Part shown: positions 1 through 6,419 of the stretch, one piece after another
How positions within the stretch are numbered: the first letter of the stretch is position 1
Layout: the number at the start of each line of letters is the position of its first letter
From: an uncultured Eubacteriales bacterium
GTDB taxonomy: Bacteria; Bacillota; Clostridia; UBA1381
Assembly: GCA_905199755.1 (NCBI GenBank)
Contig: CAJKHT010000108.1
Location: 1 to 7,810, forward strand
Direction of reading: 5' to 3'
DNA: 7,810 nucleotides
Made by a program: the position numbers and the translations under genes
Notes under the pieces: model-generated
What the model was told of the DNA's origin: nothing
The model's database searches: none
Seen by the model: the letters and a program-made list of their open reading frames with translations, nothing else

Positions 1-2
1 TT

Positions 3-134
3 TCGGCGCTGTGTAGATCATGTGATATGCATAACATTCGTATTGCCACAAACTCAGCAACCGCAGAAGTTCTTATTCACGGTCTCGAACGCGGCGATCT
101 TGCATGGCGTGATATTGTAAATCCGAAAAAATAA
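3..134 (+). CDS. mgsA: Methylglyoxal synthase, 3' end only (partial)
   Basis: The open frame enters from the left edge and ends at tandem in-frame stops (TAA at 132-134 and 135-137), giving the last 43 residues. The segment HNIRIATNSATAEVLI matches the conserved C-terminal part of methylglyoxal synthase, where E. coli MgsA has WNIPVATNVATADFII. The tail GLERGDLAWRDIV is of the kind seen in clostridial versions. The enzyme is cytosolic and converts dihydroxyacetone phosphate to methylglyoxal and phosphate, a bypass of lower glycolysis when phosphate is short. The catalytic Asp and His lie upstream of the window and cannot be checked. The gene converges on proC and shares a terminator with it. 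The identification rests on this short C-terminal match, and the frame looks intact to its stop. Confidence 0.85.
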   Translation, partial: SALCRSCDMHNIRIATNSATAEVLIHGLERGDLAWRDIVNPKK

Positions 135-135
135 T

Positions 136-178
136 AAAACAAACGAGAATTTCGATATACGAAATTCTCGTTTGTTTT
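136..178. terminator. Bidirectional intrinsic terminator between mgsA and proC
   Basis: A perfect 19-bp inverted repeat (arms 136-154 and 160-178) surrounds a 5-nt loop, ATATA. The outer part of each arm is A-rich on the left and T-rich on the right, so transcripts from either side end in a U-rich stretch after a stable stem. It starts 2 nt after the first mgsA stop codon and ends 3 nt before the proC stop codon, so it serves both convergent genes. Confidence 0.93.
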
Positions 179-181
179 TAT

Positions 182-973
182 TTACATATTTTTTGACTTT
201 TCAATGCATGCGCGCATTGCTTCAATTACACCGCTTCTGAAACCCGATTTCTCAAGCTCCGCAACAGCCTCTATCGTTGTTCCTGCCGGAGAACATACCA
301 TGTCCTTTAAAGCTGCCGGACACAGTCTCGTTTCAAGGACCATTTTTGCACTGCCCAAAACAGCCTGTGCCGCAAAGGTATATGCCTGATTGCGCGGCAT
401 TCCTCCCATTACCGCCGCATCTGCCATTGCTTCTATAAACATAAACACATATGCCGGCGATGAACCGCTGACCGCCGTTACAGCATCCATAAGCTTTTCG
501 GGGACAATCTCTGTTTTTCCGAAGCTGTCAAGCAGCTGCTTTACAATTTCGGTTTCCTTATCCGTAACATTGCCGCAGGGTGTCATAGCCGTCATTCCCT
601 CTCCCACAAGCGCCGGAGTATTCGGCATAAGGCGTATGATTTTAACATCTTTTTCAAACGCTTTGCTAAGCTTTTCAAGTGATTGTCCGGCTGCGATTGA
701 AACAATGATTTTTTCCTCTGAAACATAGTCTTTTATCTGTGCTATCACGTCATACAATACATTCGGCTTGACACAAAGAAAAATAATGTCGGAATCGCCC
801 GTAACGGTTGTATTGTCCGAAGATGTGAGTACATCATATTTATCCATAAACATATCAAGCTGTTTCTCGTCAATTCCGGCAACAGTAATATCTTTCGGTT
901 TATAACCGCTCTTAACTATTCCGTCCACAATCGCACCGCACATATTTCCGCTGCCGATAAATCCTAATTTCAT
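182..973 (-). CDS. proC: Pyrroline-5-carboxylate reductase
   Basis: A cytosolic enzyme of 263 aa that reduces 1-pyrroline-5-carboxylate to L-proline with NAD(P)H, the last step of proline synthesis. The N-terminal Rossmann fold has the dinucleotide motif GFIGSGNM (residues 4-11), then FLCVKPN (65-71) and MPNTPALVGEG (116-126). The C-terminal dimerisation and substrate domain has VSGSSPAYVFMFIEAMADAA (168-187) and the loop LKDMVCSPAGTTIEAV (222-237), all very close to E. coli ProC. The length is usual for the family. The ATG is preceded by AGGAAAGAAG at a good distance. One oddity: the widely conserved TGxHPG before the LKD motif reads T-R-L-C-P-A here (215-220), and SPGGTT reads SPAGTT. The gene lies downstream of the decarboxylase operon in the same direction, but a terminator-like hairpin separates them and I see no good promoter directly before it. 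Confidence 0.96.
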   Translation of the reverse strand: MKLGFIGSGNMCGAIVDGIVKSGYKPKDITVAGIDEKQLDMFMDKYDVLTSSDNTTVTGDSDIIFLCVKPNVLYDVIAQIKDYVSEEKIIVSIAAGQSLEKLSKAFEKDVKIIRLMPNTPALVGEGMTAMTPCGNVTDKETEIVKQLLDSFGKTEIVPEKLMDAVTAVSGSSPAYVFMFIEAMADAAVMGGMPRNQAYTFAAQAVLGSAKMVLETRLCPAALKDMVCSPAGTTIEAVAELEKSGFRSGVIEAMRACIEKSKNM

Positions 974-1019
974 AACTGCACTTCTTTCCTTTCCTAATTA
1001 AAATATTTCTAAAACCGAA

Positions 1020-1044
1020 AGAGGCACTGCAACACAGCACCTCT
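1020..1044 (-). terminator. Probable intrinsic terminator after the decarboxylase operon
   Basis: On the minus strand AGAGGTGCTG pairs with CAGTGCCTCT. This is 10 bp with two G-U wobbles and a 5-nt loop, followed by TTTCGGTTTTAG. It begins 19 bp after the stop codon of the last operon gene and ends 46 bp before proC. The U-tract is interrupted, so termination may be partial and proC could receive read-through. Confidence 0.65.
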
Positions 1045-1063
1045 CCCAAATCCGTACTATTCT

Positions 1064-2473
1064 TTATACGGGATAAACCTTATTTTCTCTGTCAAGCAGA
1101 GTATTGTCAACCTTATCGAGCTGTGCTTCTCTGTACTTGAAGAAATCTACGGCAACCTGACCGAACAACGCATATGATAATACGTCCTCGTCCTGTCTTA
1201 TCCATTCCGCACATTCCTTTCTCATGTTATCAAGCTCAGGTTTAAGCAAATCAGCCGGACGGCAGGTAATTCTCTTTTCATCGCCTATAATCTTCTTAAC
1301 GATTTCGGGTGAAATTTCAACCGGAGTCTTACCGTATTCACCTTTTACGATGCCCTTTGTTTCCTTGGTAATCATCTTATATCTCTCGCCCATAAGAACG
1401 TTGAGTACAGCCTGTGTACCTACAATCTGCGAGGACGGTGTTACCAGCGGAGGGAAGCCCATGTCTTCTCTTACACGCGGTACTTCTTCAAGAACAGCCT
1501 CATACTTGTCCTCGGCATGCTGCTGTTTAAGCTGCGATACGAGGTTTGAAAGCATACCGCCCGGTACCTGATATTTCAGAGTGCTTACATTTACGCCCAT
1601 AACCTTTGTACTCATAAGTCCGCTTTCGATATACTTTTCTCTTAACGGTCTGAAGTAATCGCTGATTTCAATCAGCTTGTCAAGATCATATCCCGTGTCA
1701 TATTCCGTTCCCTGCAATGCTGCAACTATAGGCTCTGTAGGCGGCTGCGATGTTCCCATTGCCATAGGCGACATAGCACAGTCAATCACATCAACTCCTG
1801 CTTCGATAGCTTTCAGATAAACCATTGAAGCCTCGCCGCTTGTATAGTGAGTATGCAGCTGGATAGGAATTTTAACTGTTTCTTTAAGTGCCTTTACAAG
1901 GTCATATGTTGTGTACGGAAGCAGCAAGCCTGCCATATCCTTAATGCACAGCGAATCTGCACCCATTTCTTCAAGCTGCTTTCCGAGCTTTACAAATGAT
2001 TCCGTTGTGTGCGGACCGCCTATTGTATATGACAATGCAGCCTGACAATGTCCCTTTTCTCTCTTGCAGGCATCTATTGCGCACTTAAGGTTTCTGACAT
2101 CGTTTAAAGCATCAAATATTCTTATAATATCAATACCGTTTGCAATTGATTTCTGAACGAAATATTCAACAACATCATCGGAATAATGTCTGTATCCCAA
2201 TATGTTCTGACCTCTGAAAAGCATCTGCAAAGGTGTCTTTTTTGCTCTGTCCTTGATTTTTCTGAGTCTTTCCCACGGATCTTCATGAAGAAATCTCAGG
2301 CACGCATCAAATGTAGCTCCGCCCCAAGCTTCAAGAGAATGATAGCCGATTTCGTCAAGCTTTCCGACGATAGGGAGAATTTCCTCTGTCGTCATTCTCG
2401 TAGCTATAAGAGACTGATGTGCGTCACGCAGGACTGTTTCGGTAATTCCTACCGCATTTTTTCCTTTTGCCAT
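1064..2473 (-). CDS. oadA: Oxaloacetate decarboxylase alpha-type carboxyltransferase (5S-like), no biotin domain
   Basis: A 469-aa member of the OadA / pyruvate carboxylase carboxyltransferase family. It moves the carboxyl group between oxaloacetate (giving pyruvate) and protein-bound biotin. Residues 1 to about 280 form the metal-dependent TIM barrel. They show RDAHQS (16-21, metal ligand D17), CIKDMAG (176-182, catalytic-site K178) and LHTHYTSG (206-213, ligands H207 and H209), the same positions as in studied OadA proteins. The rest is the conserved PYC/OADA C-terminal domain. Classical OadA is about 590 aa and carries a biotinyl domain. Here that part is absent and the carrier is encoded separately at 3797-4171, as in the Propionibacterium 5S subunit. 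The ATG is set by AAGGAG 9 nt upstream. It is the last gene of the operon, 41 bp after oadB. A pyruvate carboxylase subunit B role is an alternative, but no biotin carboxylase is present in the window. Confidence 0.93.
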   Translation of the reverse strand: MAKGKNAVGITETVLRDAHQSLIATRMTTEEILPIVGKLDEIGYHSLEAWGGATFDACLRFLHEDPWERLRKIKDRAKKTPLQMLFRGQNILGYRHYSDDVVEYFVQKSIANGIDIIRIFDALNDVRNLKCAIDACKREKGHCQAALSYTIGGPHTTESFVKLGKQLEEMGADSLCIKDMAGLLLPYTTYDLVKALKETVKIPIQLHTHYTSGEASMVYLKAIEAGVDVIDCAMSPMAMGTSQPPTEPIVAALQGTEYDTGYDLDKLIEISDYFRPLREKYIESGLMSTKVMGVNVSTLKYQVPGGMLSNLVSQLKQQHAEDKYEAVLEEVPRVREDMGFPPLVTPSSQIVGTQAVLNVLMGERYKMITKETKGIVKGEYGKTPVEISPEIVKKIIGDEKRITCRPADLLKPELDNMRKECAEWIRQDEDVLSYALFGQVAVDFFKYREAQLDKVDNTLLDRENKVYPV

Positions 2474-2514
2474 TTATATTCACTCCTTATAATTCTAAAC
2501 CAATATAGTATTCA

Positions 2515-3759
2515 TCAAACACCTGTGAACATCGACAGGAATACGCCTGCCGCAACGGCAGAACCGATAACACCGGCAACGTTCGGGCCCATTGCATGCA
2601 TGAGCAGGAAGTTTGCGGGATTTTCTTTCTGACCGACAGTCTGCGACACACGTGCCGCCATAGGAACGGCACTAACGCCTGCCGAACCGATAAGCGGATT
2701 AACCTTGCCCTTTGTCAGCACATACATAATATCGCCCAAAAGCAAACCGCCGACTGTTGAGAAACAGAAAGCAACCAATCCGAGACCTATAATAAACAAG
2801 GTCTGACCGCTTAAAAAGCTTGCTGCTGTCGCGGTAGCACCTACCGTAACACCGAGGAATATTGTTATAATATTCATAAGCTCATTCTGCGCTGTTTTTG
2901 CCAGTCTGTCACACACTCCAGATTCTTTCATTATATTACCGAGCATCAGACAGCCGACAAGCGATACCGCATCGGGAATTATAAGTCCGACAACTATTGT
3001 AACAACTATCGGGAACAAAATTTTCTCTGTTTTTGAAACAGGTCTTAACTGCGCCATTACAACACTTCTTGATTTCTTGGTTGTCATAAGCTTCATTATA
3101 GGCGGCTGAATAACCGGAATAAGCGCCATATAAGAATATGCCGCAACGGCTATTGCCGGGAGCAGAGACGGTGCAAGAGATTTTGTAACATATATCGCAG
3201 TAGGACCGTCGGCGCCGCCGATAATACCGATTGATGCTCCTTCCTTAACACCGAATGCCAGCGACGGTACAATTGCCGACAGCACCAATGCACCTACAAA
3301 CGTAAAGAACACTCCGAACTGCGCAGCCGCACCCAGAAGAATACTCTTCGGGTTTGCAATCAGCGGACCGAAGTCGGTCATACAGCCGATACCCACGAAT
3401 ATAAGCGGCGGATAAATTCCCAGCTTTACACCGAGGTACAGCAGGTCAAGCAAACCGCCCTCGCGGCATATTTTGCCGACATCAATAAAATGACCGTCAA
3501 TCATATACTGCGAATCCGTAAACCACTCAGTATGCATCATGATTGCACTTGAGTCCTTTATCATAGGCAGATTTGAAAGAAGCATACCGAATGCAATCGG
3601 CAAAAGCAGCAACGGCTCAAACTTCTTTACAATTGCCAGATATAAAAGAACGCATGCAATCGCTATCATTATACATGTCTTAAGAGCGTCAACACCGCCC
3701 GTAGCAAATAACGCGGCAAAACCTGTGTTCTGTAAAAAATTCATAAAACTTTCTAACAC
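2515..3759 (-). CDS. oadB: Na+-translocating decarboxylase beta subunit
   Basis: A very hydrophobic 414-aa integral membrane protein of the OadB/MmdB/GcdB family. It decarboxylates carboxybiotin on the carrier protein and uses the energy to export Na+. Residues known to matter in Klebsiella OadB are all kept at a constant offset of 19: D184 in GGADGPT (D203 there), Y210 (Y229), N354 and G358 in NPLIGSAGVS (N373, G377), S363 (S382) and R370 (R389). The pump therefore looks functional. The start is GTG at 3757-3759, chosen because the residues before NFLQNTGFAALF fit the family. Its Shine-Dalgarno sequence is weak (GTGGTG). An ATG five codons in (3742-3744) would give 409 aa, but its AGAAAG is only 4 nt away. 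The gene lies 37 bp after the biotin carrier gene. The sequence alone cannot distinguish OadB from MmdB, because the beta subunits of all these pumps are alike. Confidence 0.95.
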   Translation of the reverse strand: MLESFMNFLQNTGFAALFATGGVDALKTCIMIAIACVLLYLAIVKKFEPLLLLPIAFGMLLSNLPMIKDSSAIMMHTEWFTDSQYMIDGHFIDVGKICREGGLLDLLYLGVKLGIYPPLIFVGIGCMTDFGPLIANPKSILLGAAAQFGVFFTFVGALVLSAIVPSLAFGVKEGASIGIIGGADGPTAIYVTKSLAPSLLPAIAVAAYSYMALIPVIQPPIMKLMTTKKSRSVVMAQLRPVSKTEKILFPIVVTIVVGLIIPDAVSLVGCLMLGNIMKESGVCDRLAKTAQNELMNIITIFLGVTVGATATAASFLSGQTLFIIGLGLVAFCFSTVGGLLLGDIMYVLTKGKVNPLIGSAGVSAVPMAARVSQTVGQKENPANFLLMHAMGPNVAGVIGSAVAAGVFLSMFTGV

Positions 3760-3796
3760 TTTTTTGTCACCACTTTCTAAAAGTCAACTTATCCGA

Positions 3797-4171
3797 TTAG
3801 TTTACGGAAATAATTACATCACCGCTGTTTACGCTGTCGCCTGCCGACACGCTCACGCCCGCAACAGTACCCTCAACACCTGCAAAAATTTCATTTTCCA
3901 TCTTCATTGCTTCAAGAACGGCAACAAGTGTATCCGCCTTAACGGCATCTCCGACATTTACCTTAACCGATACTATTGTTCCGGGCATCGGTGACTTTAC
4001 TGTCTTTGCGCCTGCTACAGCTGCCTTCTTCGGTGCCGGAGCAGCCTTCTGTACGGGAGCTGCTGCCTGCACGGGAGCAGCGGCGGGTGCAGCCGCTGTC
4101 TGAACACCGCCTACCTCCTCAACGTCAACTTCATACGTATTTCCGTTTACTGTAATGTTAAACTTTCTCAT
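3797..4171 (-). CDS. Biotin carboxyl carrier protein of the decarboxylase complex
   Basis: A 124-aa carrier with a short N-terminal segment (MRKFNITVNG, 1-10), a flexible Ala/Pro-rich linker (about 25-50) and a C-terminal biotinyl domain (about 56-124). The biotinylation motif is EAMKME, with K90 the modified lysine 34 residues from the end, as is normal. It swings carboxybiotin between the carboxyltransferases and the membrane decarboxylase, like MmdC, GcdC or the 1.3S subunit of transcarboxylase. It needs biotin protein ligase, not encoded here. The frame stays open upstream to an ATG at 4273, but that start overlaps the preceding gene and adds 34 residues unlike the family. The ATG at 4169-4171 has AAGGAAGG 8 nt upstream and gives the usual N-terminus, so I chose it. 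Confidence 0.95.
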   Translation of the reverse strand: MRKFNITVNGNTYEVDVEEVGGVQTAAAPAAAPVQAAAPVQKAAPAPKKAAVAGAKTVKSPMPGTIVSVKVNVGDAVKADTLVAVLEAMKMENEIFAGVEGTVAGVSVSAGDSVNSGDVIISVN

Positions 4172-4179
4172 TATATATT

Positions 4180-4187
4180 CCTTCCTT
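4180..4187 (-). promoter_or_regulatory. Ribosome binding site that fixes the biotin carrier start
   Basis: The minus strand reads AAGGAAGG followed by 8 nt and then ATG at 4171. This supports the internal start over the upstream in-frame ATG at 4273, which lies inside the end of the preceding gene. Confidence 0.8.
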
Positions 4188-4190
4188 TCC

Positions 4191-4203
4191 GTGCCTTCGG
4201 CAC
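4191..4203 (-). other. Short hairpin in the gap before the biotin carrier gene
   Basis: GTGCC and GGCAC form a 5-bp stem with a 3-nt loop. It is the only notable structure in the 56-bp gap between the small membrane subunit gene and the biotin carrier gene, and it ends 3 nt before the purine-rich ribosome binding stretch. There is no U-tract, so it is not a terminator. It could stabilise the downstream message or tune translation of the carrier, which must be made in excess of a pump subunit; this is inference. Confidence 0.4.
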
Positions 4204-4227
4204 AAAATCCGAGTGTAAAATAAACCC

Positions 4228-4620
4228 TTAAAATCTGTTGTTTATTGTCTCGTTTATTCCTGCCCTGTTCCATGCAGACTTTTTGTTTTCAACCCTTCTG
4301 TAGGATTTTATCCGAAGGTTATAGGTTGAAGTATTAAGACTTGCTGCAACAGCTGCCGTAAGCACTGCTATCAGCTCATCATTATTAGGTTCGCTGCTTA
4401 TCGGCTGCACTTCTGTTTCAACAGCGATTTCAGCCGCGTTATCCTCTGCCTTTTTCGGCTCTCTGTAAAATATAACCTTAAAAAGCATCAGCACAATCAT
4501 CAATATTATAAGAACGGAGAAAACAATTGTCAATCCGAGTGCTGTTACCATTCCGCCCGTTTCCAGAGCTTCACCCAAAGACAACCCTTTTCCCGTAATC
4601 AAAGCCTGTGATAAATTCAT
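4228..4620 (-). CDS. oadG: Small membrane subunit of Na+-pump decarboxylase (OadG/MmdD type)
   Basis: A 130-aa protein with one transmembrane helix (about 24-50), a short basic stretch, an acidic variable linker (about 56-82) and a conserved C-terminal segment. That segment contains DELIAVLTAAVAASL (81-95), LRIKSYRRV (102-110) and SAWNRAGINETINNRF (115-130). The OadG/MmdD family holds the complex together by anchoring the soluble carboxyltransferase to the beta subunit. The C-terminal tail is of the delta-subunit kind found with MmdA-type enzymes in Bacillota. The ATG has a strong AAAGGAG 9 nt upstream. It lies 22 bp after mmdA and 56 bp before the carrier gene. The call rests on helix plus tail and on position in the operon; mmdD is an equally fair name. 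Confidence 0.88.
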   Translation of the reverse strand: MNLSQALITGKGLSLGEALETGGMVTALGLTIVFSVLIILMIVLMLFKVIFYREPKKAEDNAAEIAVETEVQPISSEPNNDELIAVLTAAVAASLNTSTYNLRIKSYRRVENKKSAWNRAGINETINNRF

Positions 4621-4642
4621 TTTCCATATCTCCTTTCACAGC

Positions 4643-6193
4643 TTATACGGGGATATTTCCGTGCTTCTTTGCCGGTCTTGATTCACGCTTCGACTGAAGC
4701 ATCTCAAGTGCGGCAATAATACGAGGTCTTGTTGAATCTGGTTCGATTACATCATCAACATAGCCTCTCTTCGCGGCCTCAAACGGAGATGCGAACTTAT
4801 TGCGGTATTCCTGAATCTTCTCGGCTCTTTCAGCTATCGGATCAGCGCTTTCCTTTATATCATTCTTGAATATTATGTTAGCTGCGCCCTCAGGTCCCAT
4901 AACCGCAATTTCAGCGGTAGGCCATGCCATTACTATATCGGCTCCGATATTCTTTGAATTCATTGCAATATATGCACCGCCGTAAGCCTTTCTCACGATT
5001 ACATTAATCTTCGGCACAGTAGCCTCCGAGAATGCATACAGAAGCTTCGCACCGTGTCTTATAATTCCGCCCTTCTCCTGGTTTACCCCCGGGAAATAAC
5101 CCGGAACATCGGTAAATGTGATAAGCGGAATATTGAATGCATCGCAAAATCTTACAAATCTTGCTGCCTTATCCGATGAATTGATGTCAAGCGAGCCTGC
5201 CATTACATTCGGCTGGTTTGCAACAATACCAACGCTTGTACCATTCATTCTTGCAAATCCGACAACTATATTCTTTGCAAATTCTTTCTGTACCTCGAAA
5301 AAGTCTCTGTTATCGACAACTTCGGCAATGAGTCCCTTAATATCATAAGCCTTTGATGCATCATCGGGAACAATTGTTGTAAGCTTTTCGGATAATCTGT
5401 TGATTTCATCCGCAGTGTCCTCGTAGGGCGCTTCTTCAAGATTGTTAGCCGGCAGATAAGAAAGGAGCTTCTTTATCTGTGCAATACATTCCTCCTCGCT
5501 TGCCGCTCTGAAATGAGCAACACCCGATTCAGCCTCCTGCACCTGTGCTCCGCCCAATGCTTCAGCCGTGATTTCTTCGCCTGTTACAGACTGAATAACC
5601 TGCGGTCCCGTTATAAACATCTGGCTTGTCTTATCAACCATGAATATAAAGTCGGTAATTGCCGGCGAATAAACAGCCCCGCCCGCACACGGTCCCATAA
5701 TTACGGAAATCTGCGGAATAACACCGCTGTTGCAGGTATTTCTGAAGAATATATCACCAAAGCCCGAGAGAGCGTCTATACCCTCCTGGATTCTTGCACC
5801 GCCGCTGTCGTTAAGGCCGATAATCGGTGCGCCCATCTTCGCCGCCATATCCATAACCTTGCATATCTTCTTTGCATGCATCTCACCCAATGAGCCGCCC
5901 ATTACGGTGAAATCCTGTGCGTACACATATACCGGACGTCCGTCAACCGTACCGTATCCCGTGACAACACCCTCACCCGGTGCCTCAGTACGATCCATAC
6001 CGAATTCCGTACATCTGTGCGTTACAAAAGCGTCAATTTCAACGAAGCTGCCTTCGTCCATCAGCGCGCTTATTCTTTCGCGGGCTGTCAGCTTGTGCGC
6101 ATCATGCTGTTTTTTGATTTTTGCTTCGCCGCCGCCTTGTTCTATAACACTTCTGCGGTATTGAAGCTCTGTCAGTTTATCAACTGTTCCCAT
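4643..6193 (-). CDS. mmdA: Methylmalonyl-CoA decarboxylase alpha subunit / 12S-type acyl-CoA carboxyltransferase
   Basis: A 516-aa member of the acyl-CoA carboxyltransferase family. It transfers the carboxyl group of (methyl)malonyl-CoA to biotin on the carrier, or the reverse. Two crotonase-like halves are visible. The N half has GGARIQEG (131-138) and GPCAGGAVYSPA (167-178), which form an oxyanion site. The C half has DVPGYFPG (362-369), AYGGAYIAMNSK (403-414) and AEIAVMGPEGAANIIF (427-442). The end RPAKKHGNIPV (506-516) is typical of MmdA and of the Propionibacterium 12S subunit. Length is normal. The ATG has GGAGG 7 nt upstream. It is the first gene of the operon, behind a long leader. 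Propionyl-CoA carboxylase beta is the close alternative, but no biotin carboxylase gene is near and the membrane pump genes follow directly, which favours decarboxylation or transcarboxylation. Confidence 0.93.
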   Translation of the reverse strand: MGTVDKLTELQYRRSVIEQGGGEAKIKKQHDAHKLTARERISALMDEGSFVEIDAFVTHRCTEFGMDRTEAPGEGVVTGYGTVDGRPVYVYAQDFTVMGGSLGEMHAKKICKVMDMAAKMGAPIIGLNDSGGARIQEGIDALSGFGDIFFRNTCNSGVIPQISVIMGPCAGGAVYSPAITDFIFMVDKTSQMFITGPQVIQSVTGEEITAEALGGAQVQEAESGVAHFRAASEEECIAQIKKLLSYLPANNLEEAPYEDTADEINRLSEKLTTIVPDDASKAYDIKGLIAEVVDNRDFFEVQKEFAKNIVVGFARMNGTSVGIVANQPNVMAGSLDINSSDKAARFVRFCDAFNIPLITFTDVPGYFPGVNQEKGGIIRHGAKLLYAFSEATVPKINVIVRKAYGGAYIAMNSKNIGADIVMAWPTAEIAVMGPEGAANIIFKNDIKESADPIAERAEKIQEYRNKFASPFEAAKRGYVDDVIEPDSTRPRIIAALEMLQSKRESRPAKKHGNIPV

Positions 6194-6244
6194 GACTAAA
6201 CCTCCGTTTTTATAATTTAGAGATATTTTTATATGTTCCGAAGC

Positions 6245-6271
6245 TATGCTCCGTGCATAAAAAATCCGTTT
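6245..6271 (-). repeat. Leader repeat, copy 2
   Basis: The minus strand reads AAACGGATT, five bases, TGCACGGA, then GCATA. It matches a first copy at 6310-6338, and its second half forms a 5-bp hairpin that displays ACGGA in the loop. Confidence 0.6.
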
Positions 6272-6292
6272 GCCACTGCCGCAAAATTACGG
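6259..6292 (-). terminator. Possible attenuator hairpin in the leader
   Basis: TTTGC pairs with GCAAA around a 7-nt loop, and CCG pairs with CGG outside a 4-nt bulge. One base later comes TTTTTT (6259-6264). The 6-bp GC-rich hairpin CTGCCG/CGGCAG (6276-6295) uses the same bases and would exclude it, giving a terminator/antiterminator layout. The terminator stem is weak, so confidence is low. Confidence 0.3.
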
Positions 6293-6309
6293 CAGATACA
6301 CAATATAAA

Positions 6310-6338
6310 CCGCATATTCCGTGCAGAGCAATCCGTTT
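6310..6338 (-). repeat. Leader repeat, copy 1
   Basis: The minus strand reads AAACGGATT, four bases, TGCACGGA, then ATATGC. It is the partner of the copy at 6245-6271, and its hairpin (CTGCA with TGCGG) again places CGGA in the loop. Confidence 0.6.
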
Positions 6339-6419
6339 TCGAACCCTATGTCCGGAATAAAATATTTACCCTCCATGCCGCATGGGCATACGATAAATAA
6401 CAATTTATACCTATTCTAC

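Larger units (their letters stand above)
6194..6413 (-). ncRNA. Long structured leader of the decarboxylase operon (candidate cis-regulatory RNA)
   Basis: About 220 nt lie between the predicted transcription start and mmdA with no gene on either strand. Several hairpins can be drawn on the minus strand. ATGCC/GGCAT and CCATG/CATGG are mutually exclusive (6373-6389). CTGCA/TGCGG closes a 7-nt loop (6310-6326). CTGCCG/CGGCAG is GC-rich (6276-6295). TATGC/GCATA has loop ACGGA (6245-6259). TATTCCG (6353-6359) can also pair perfectly with CGGAATA (6315-6321). The pentamer ACGGA recurs five times, the last time inside the ribosome binding site. I do not recognise a known riboswitch or T-box consensus. 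That the leader is long and foldable is seen; a regulatory role is inference. Confidence 0.45.

Noticed and set aside
2186..2632. 148-codon open frame on the plus strand spanning the oadB-oadA junction
   Set aside because: It is antisense to two well-identified genes, resembles no known protein and has no promoter or family motif.
4172..4273. Longer version of the biotin carrier starting at the ATG at 4273
   Set aside because: It overlaps the end of the OadG-type gene, adds 34 residues unlike any carrier N-terminus and has no suitable ribosome binding site. The ATG at 4171 has a strong one.
6241..6300. GCCACTG on the plus strand, recalling a part of cobalamin riboswitches
   Set aside because: The other conserved cobalamin elements are missing, and no plus-strand gene follows. 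The match is short enough to be chance.
6366..6389. Seven-codon mini-ORF (MPMRHGG) in the operon leader on the minus strand
   Set aside because: It has no ribosome binding site before its ATG and no run of regulatory codons, so I do not call a leader peptide.
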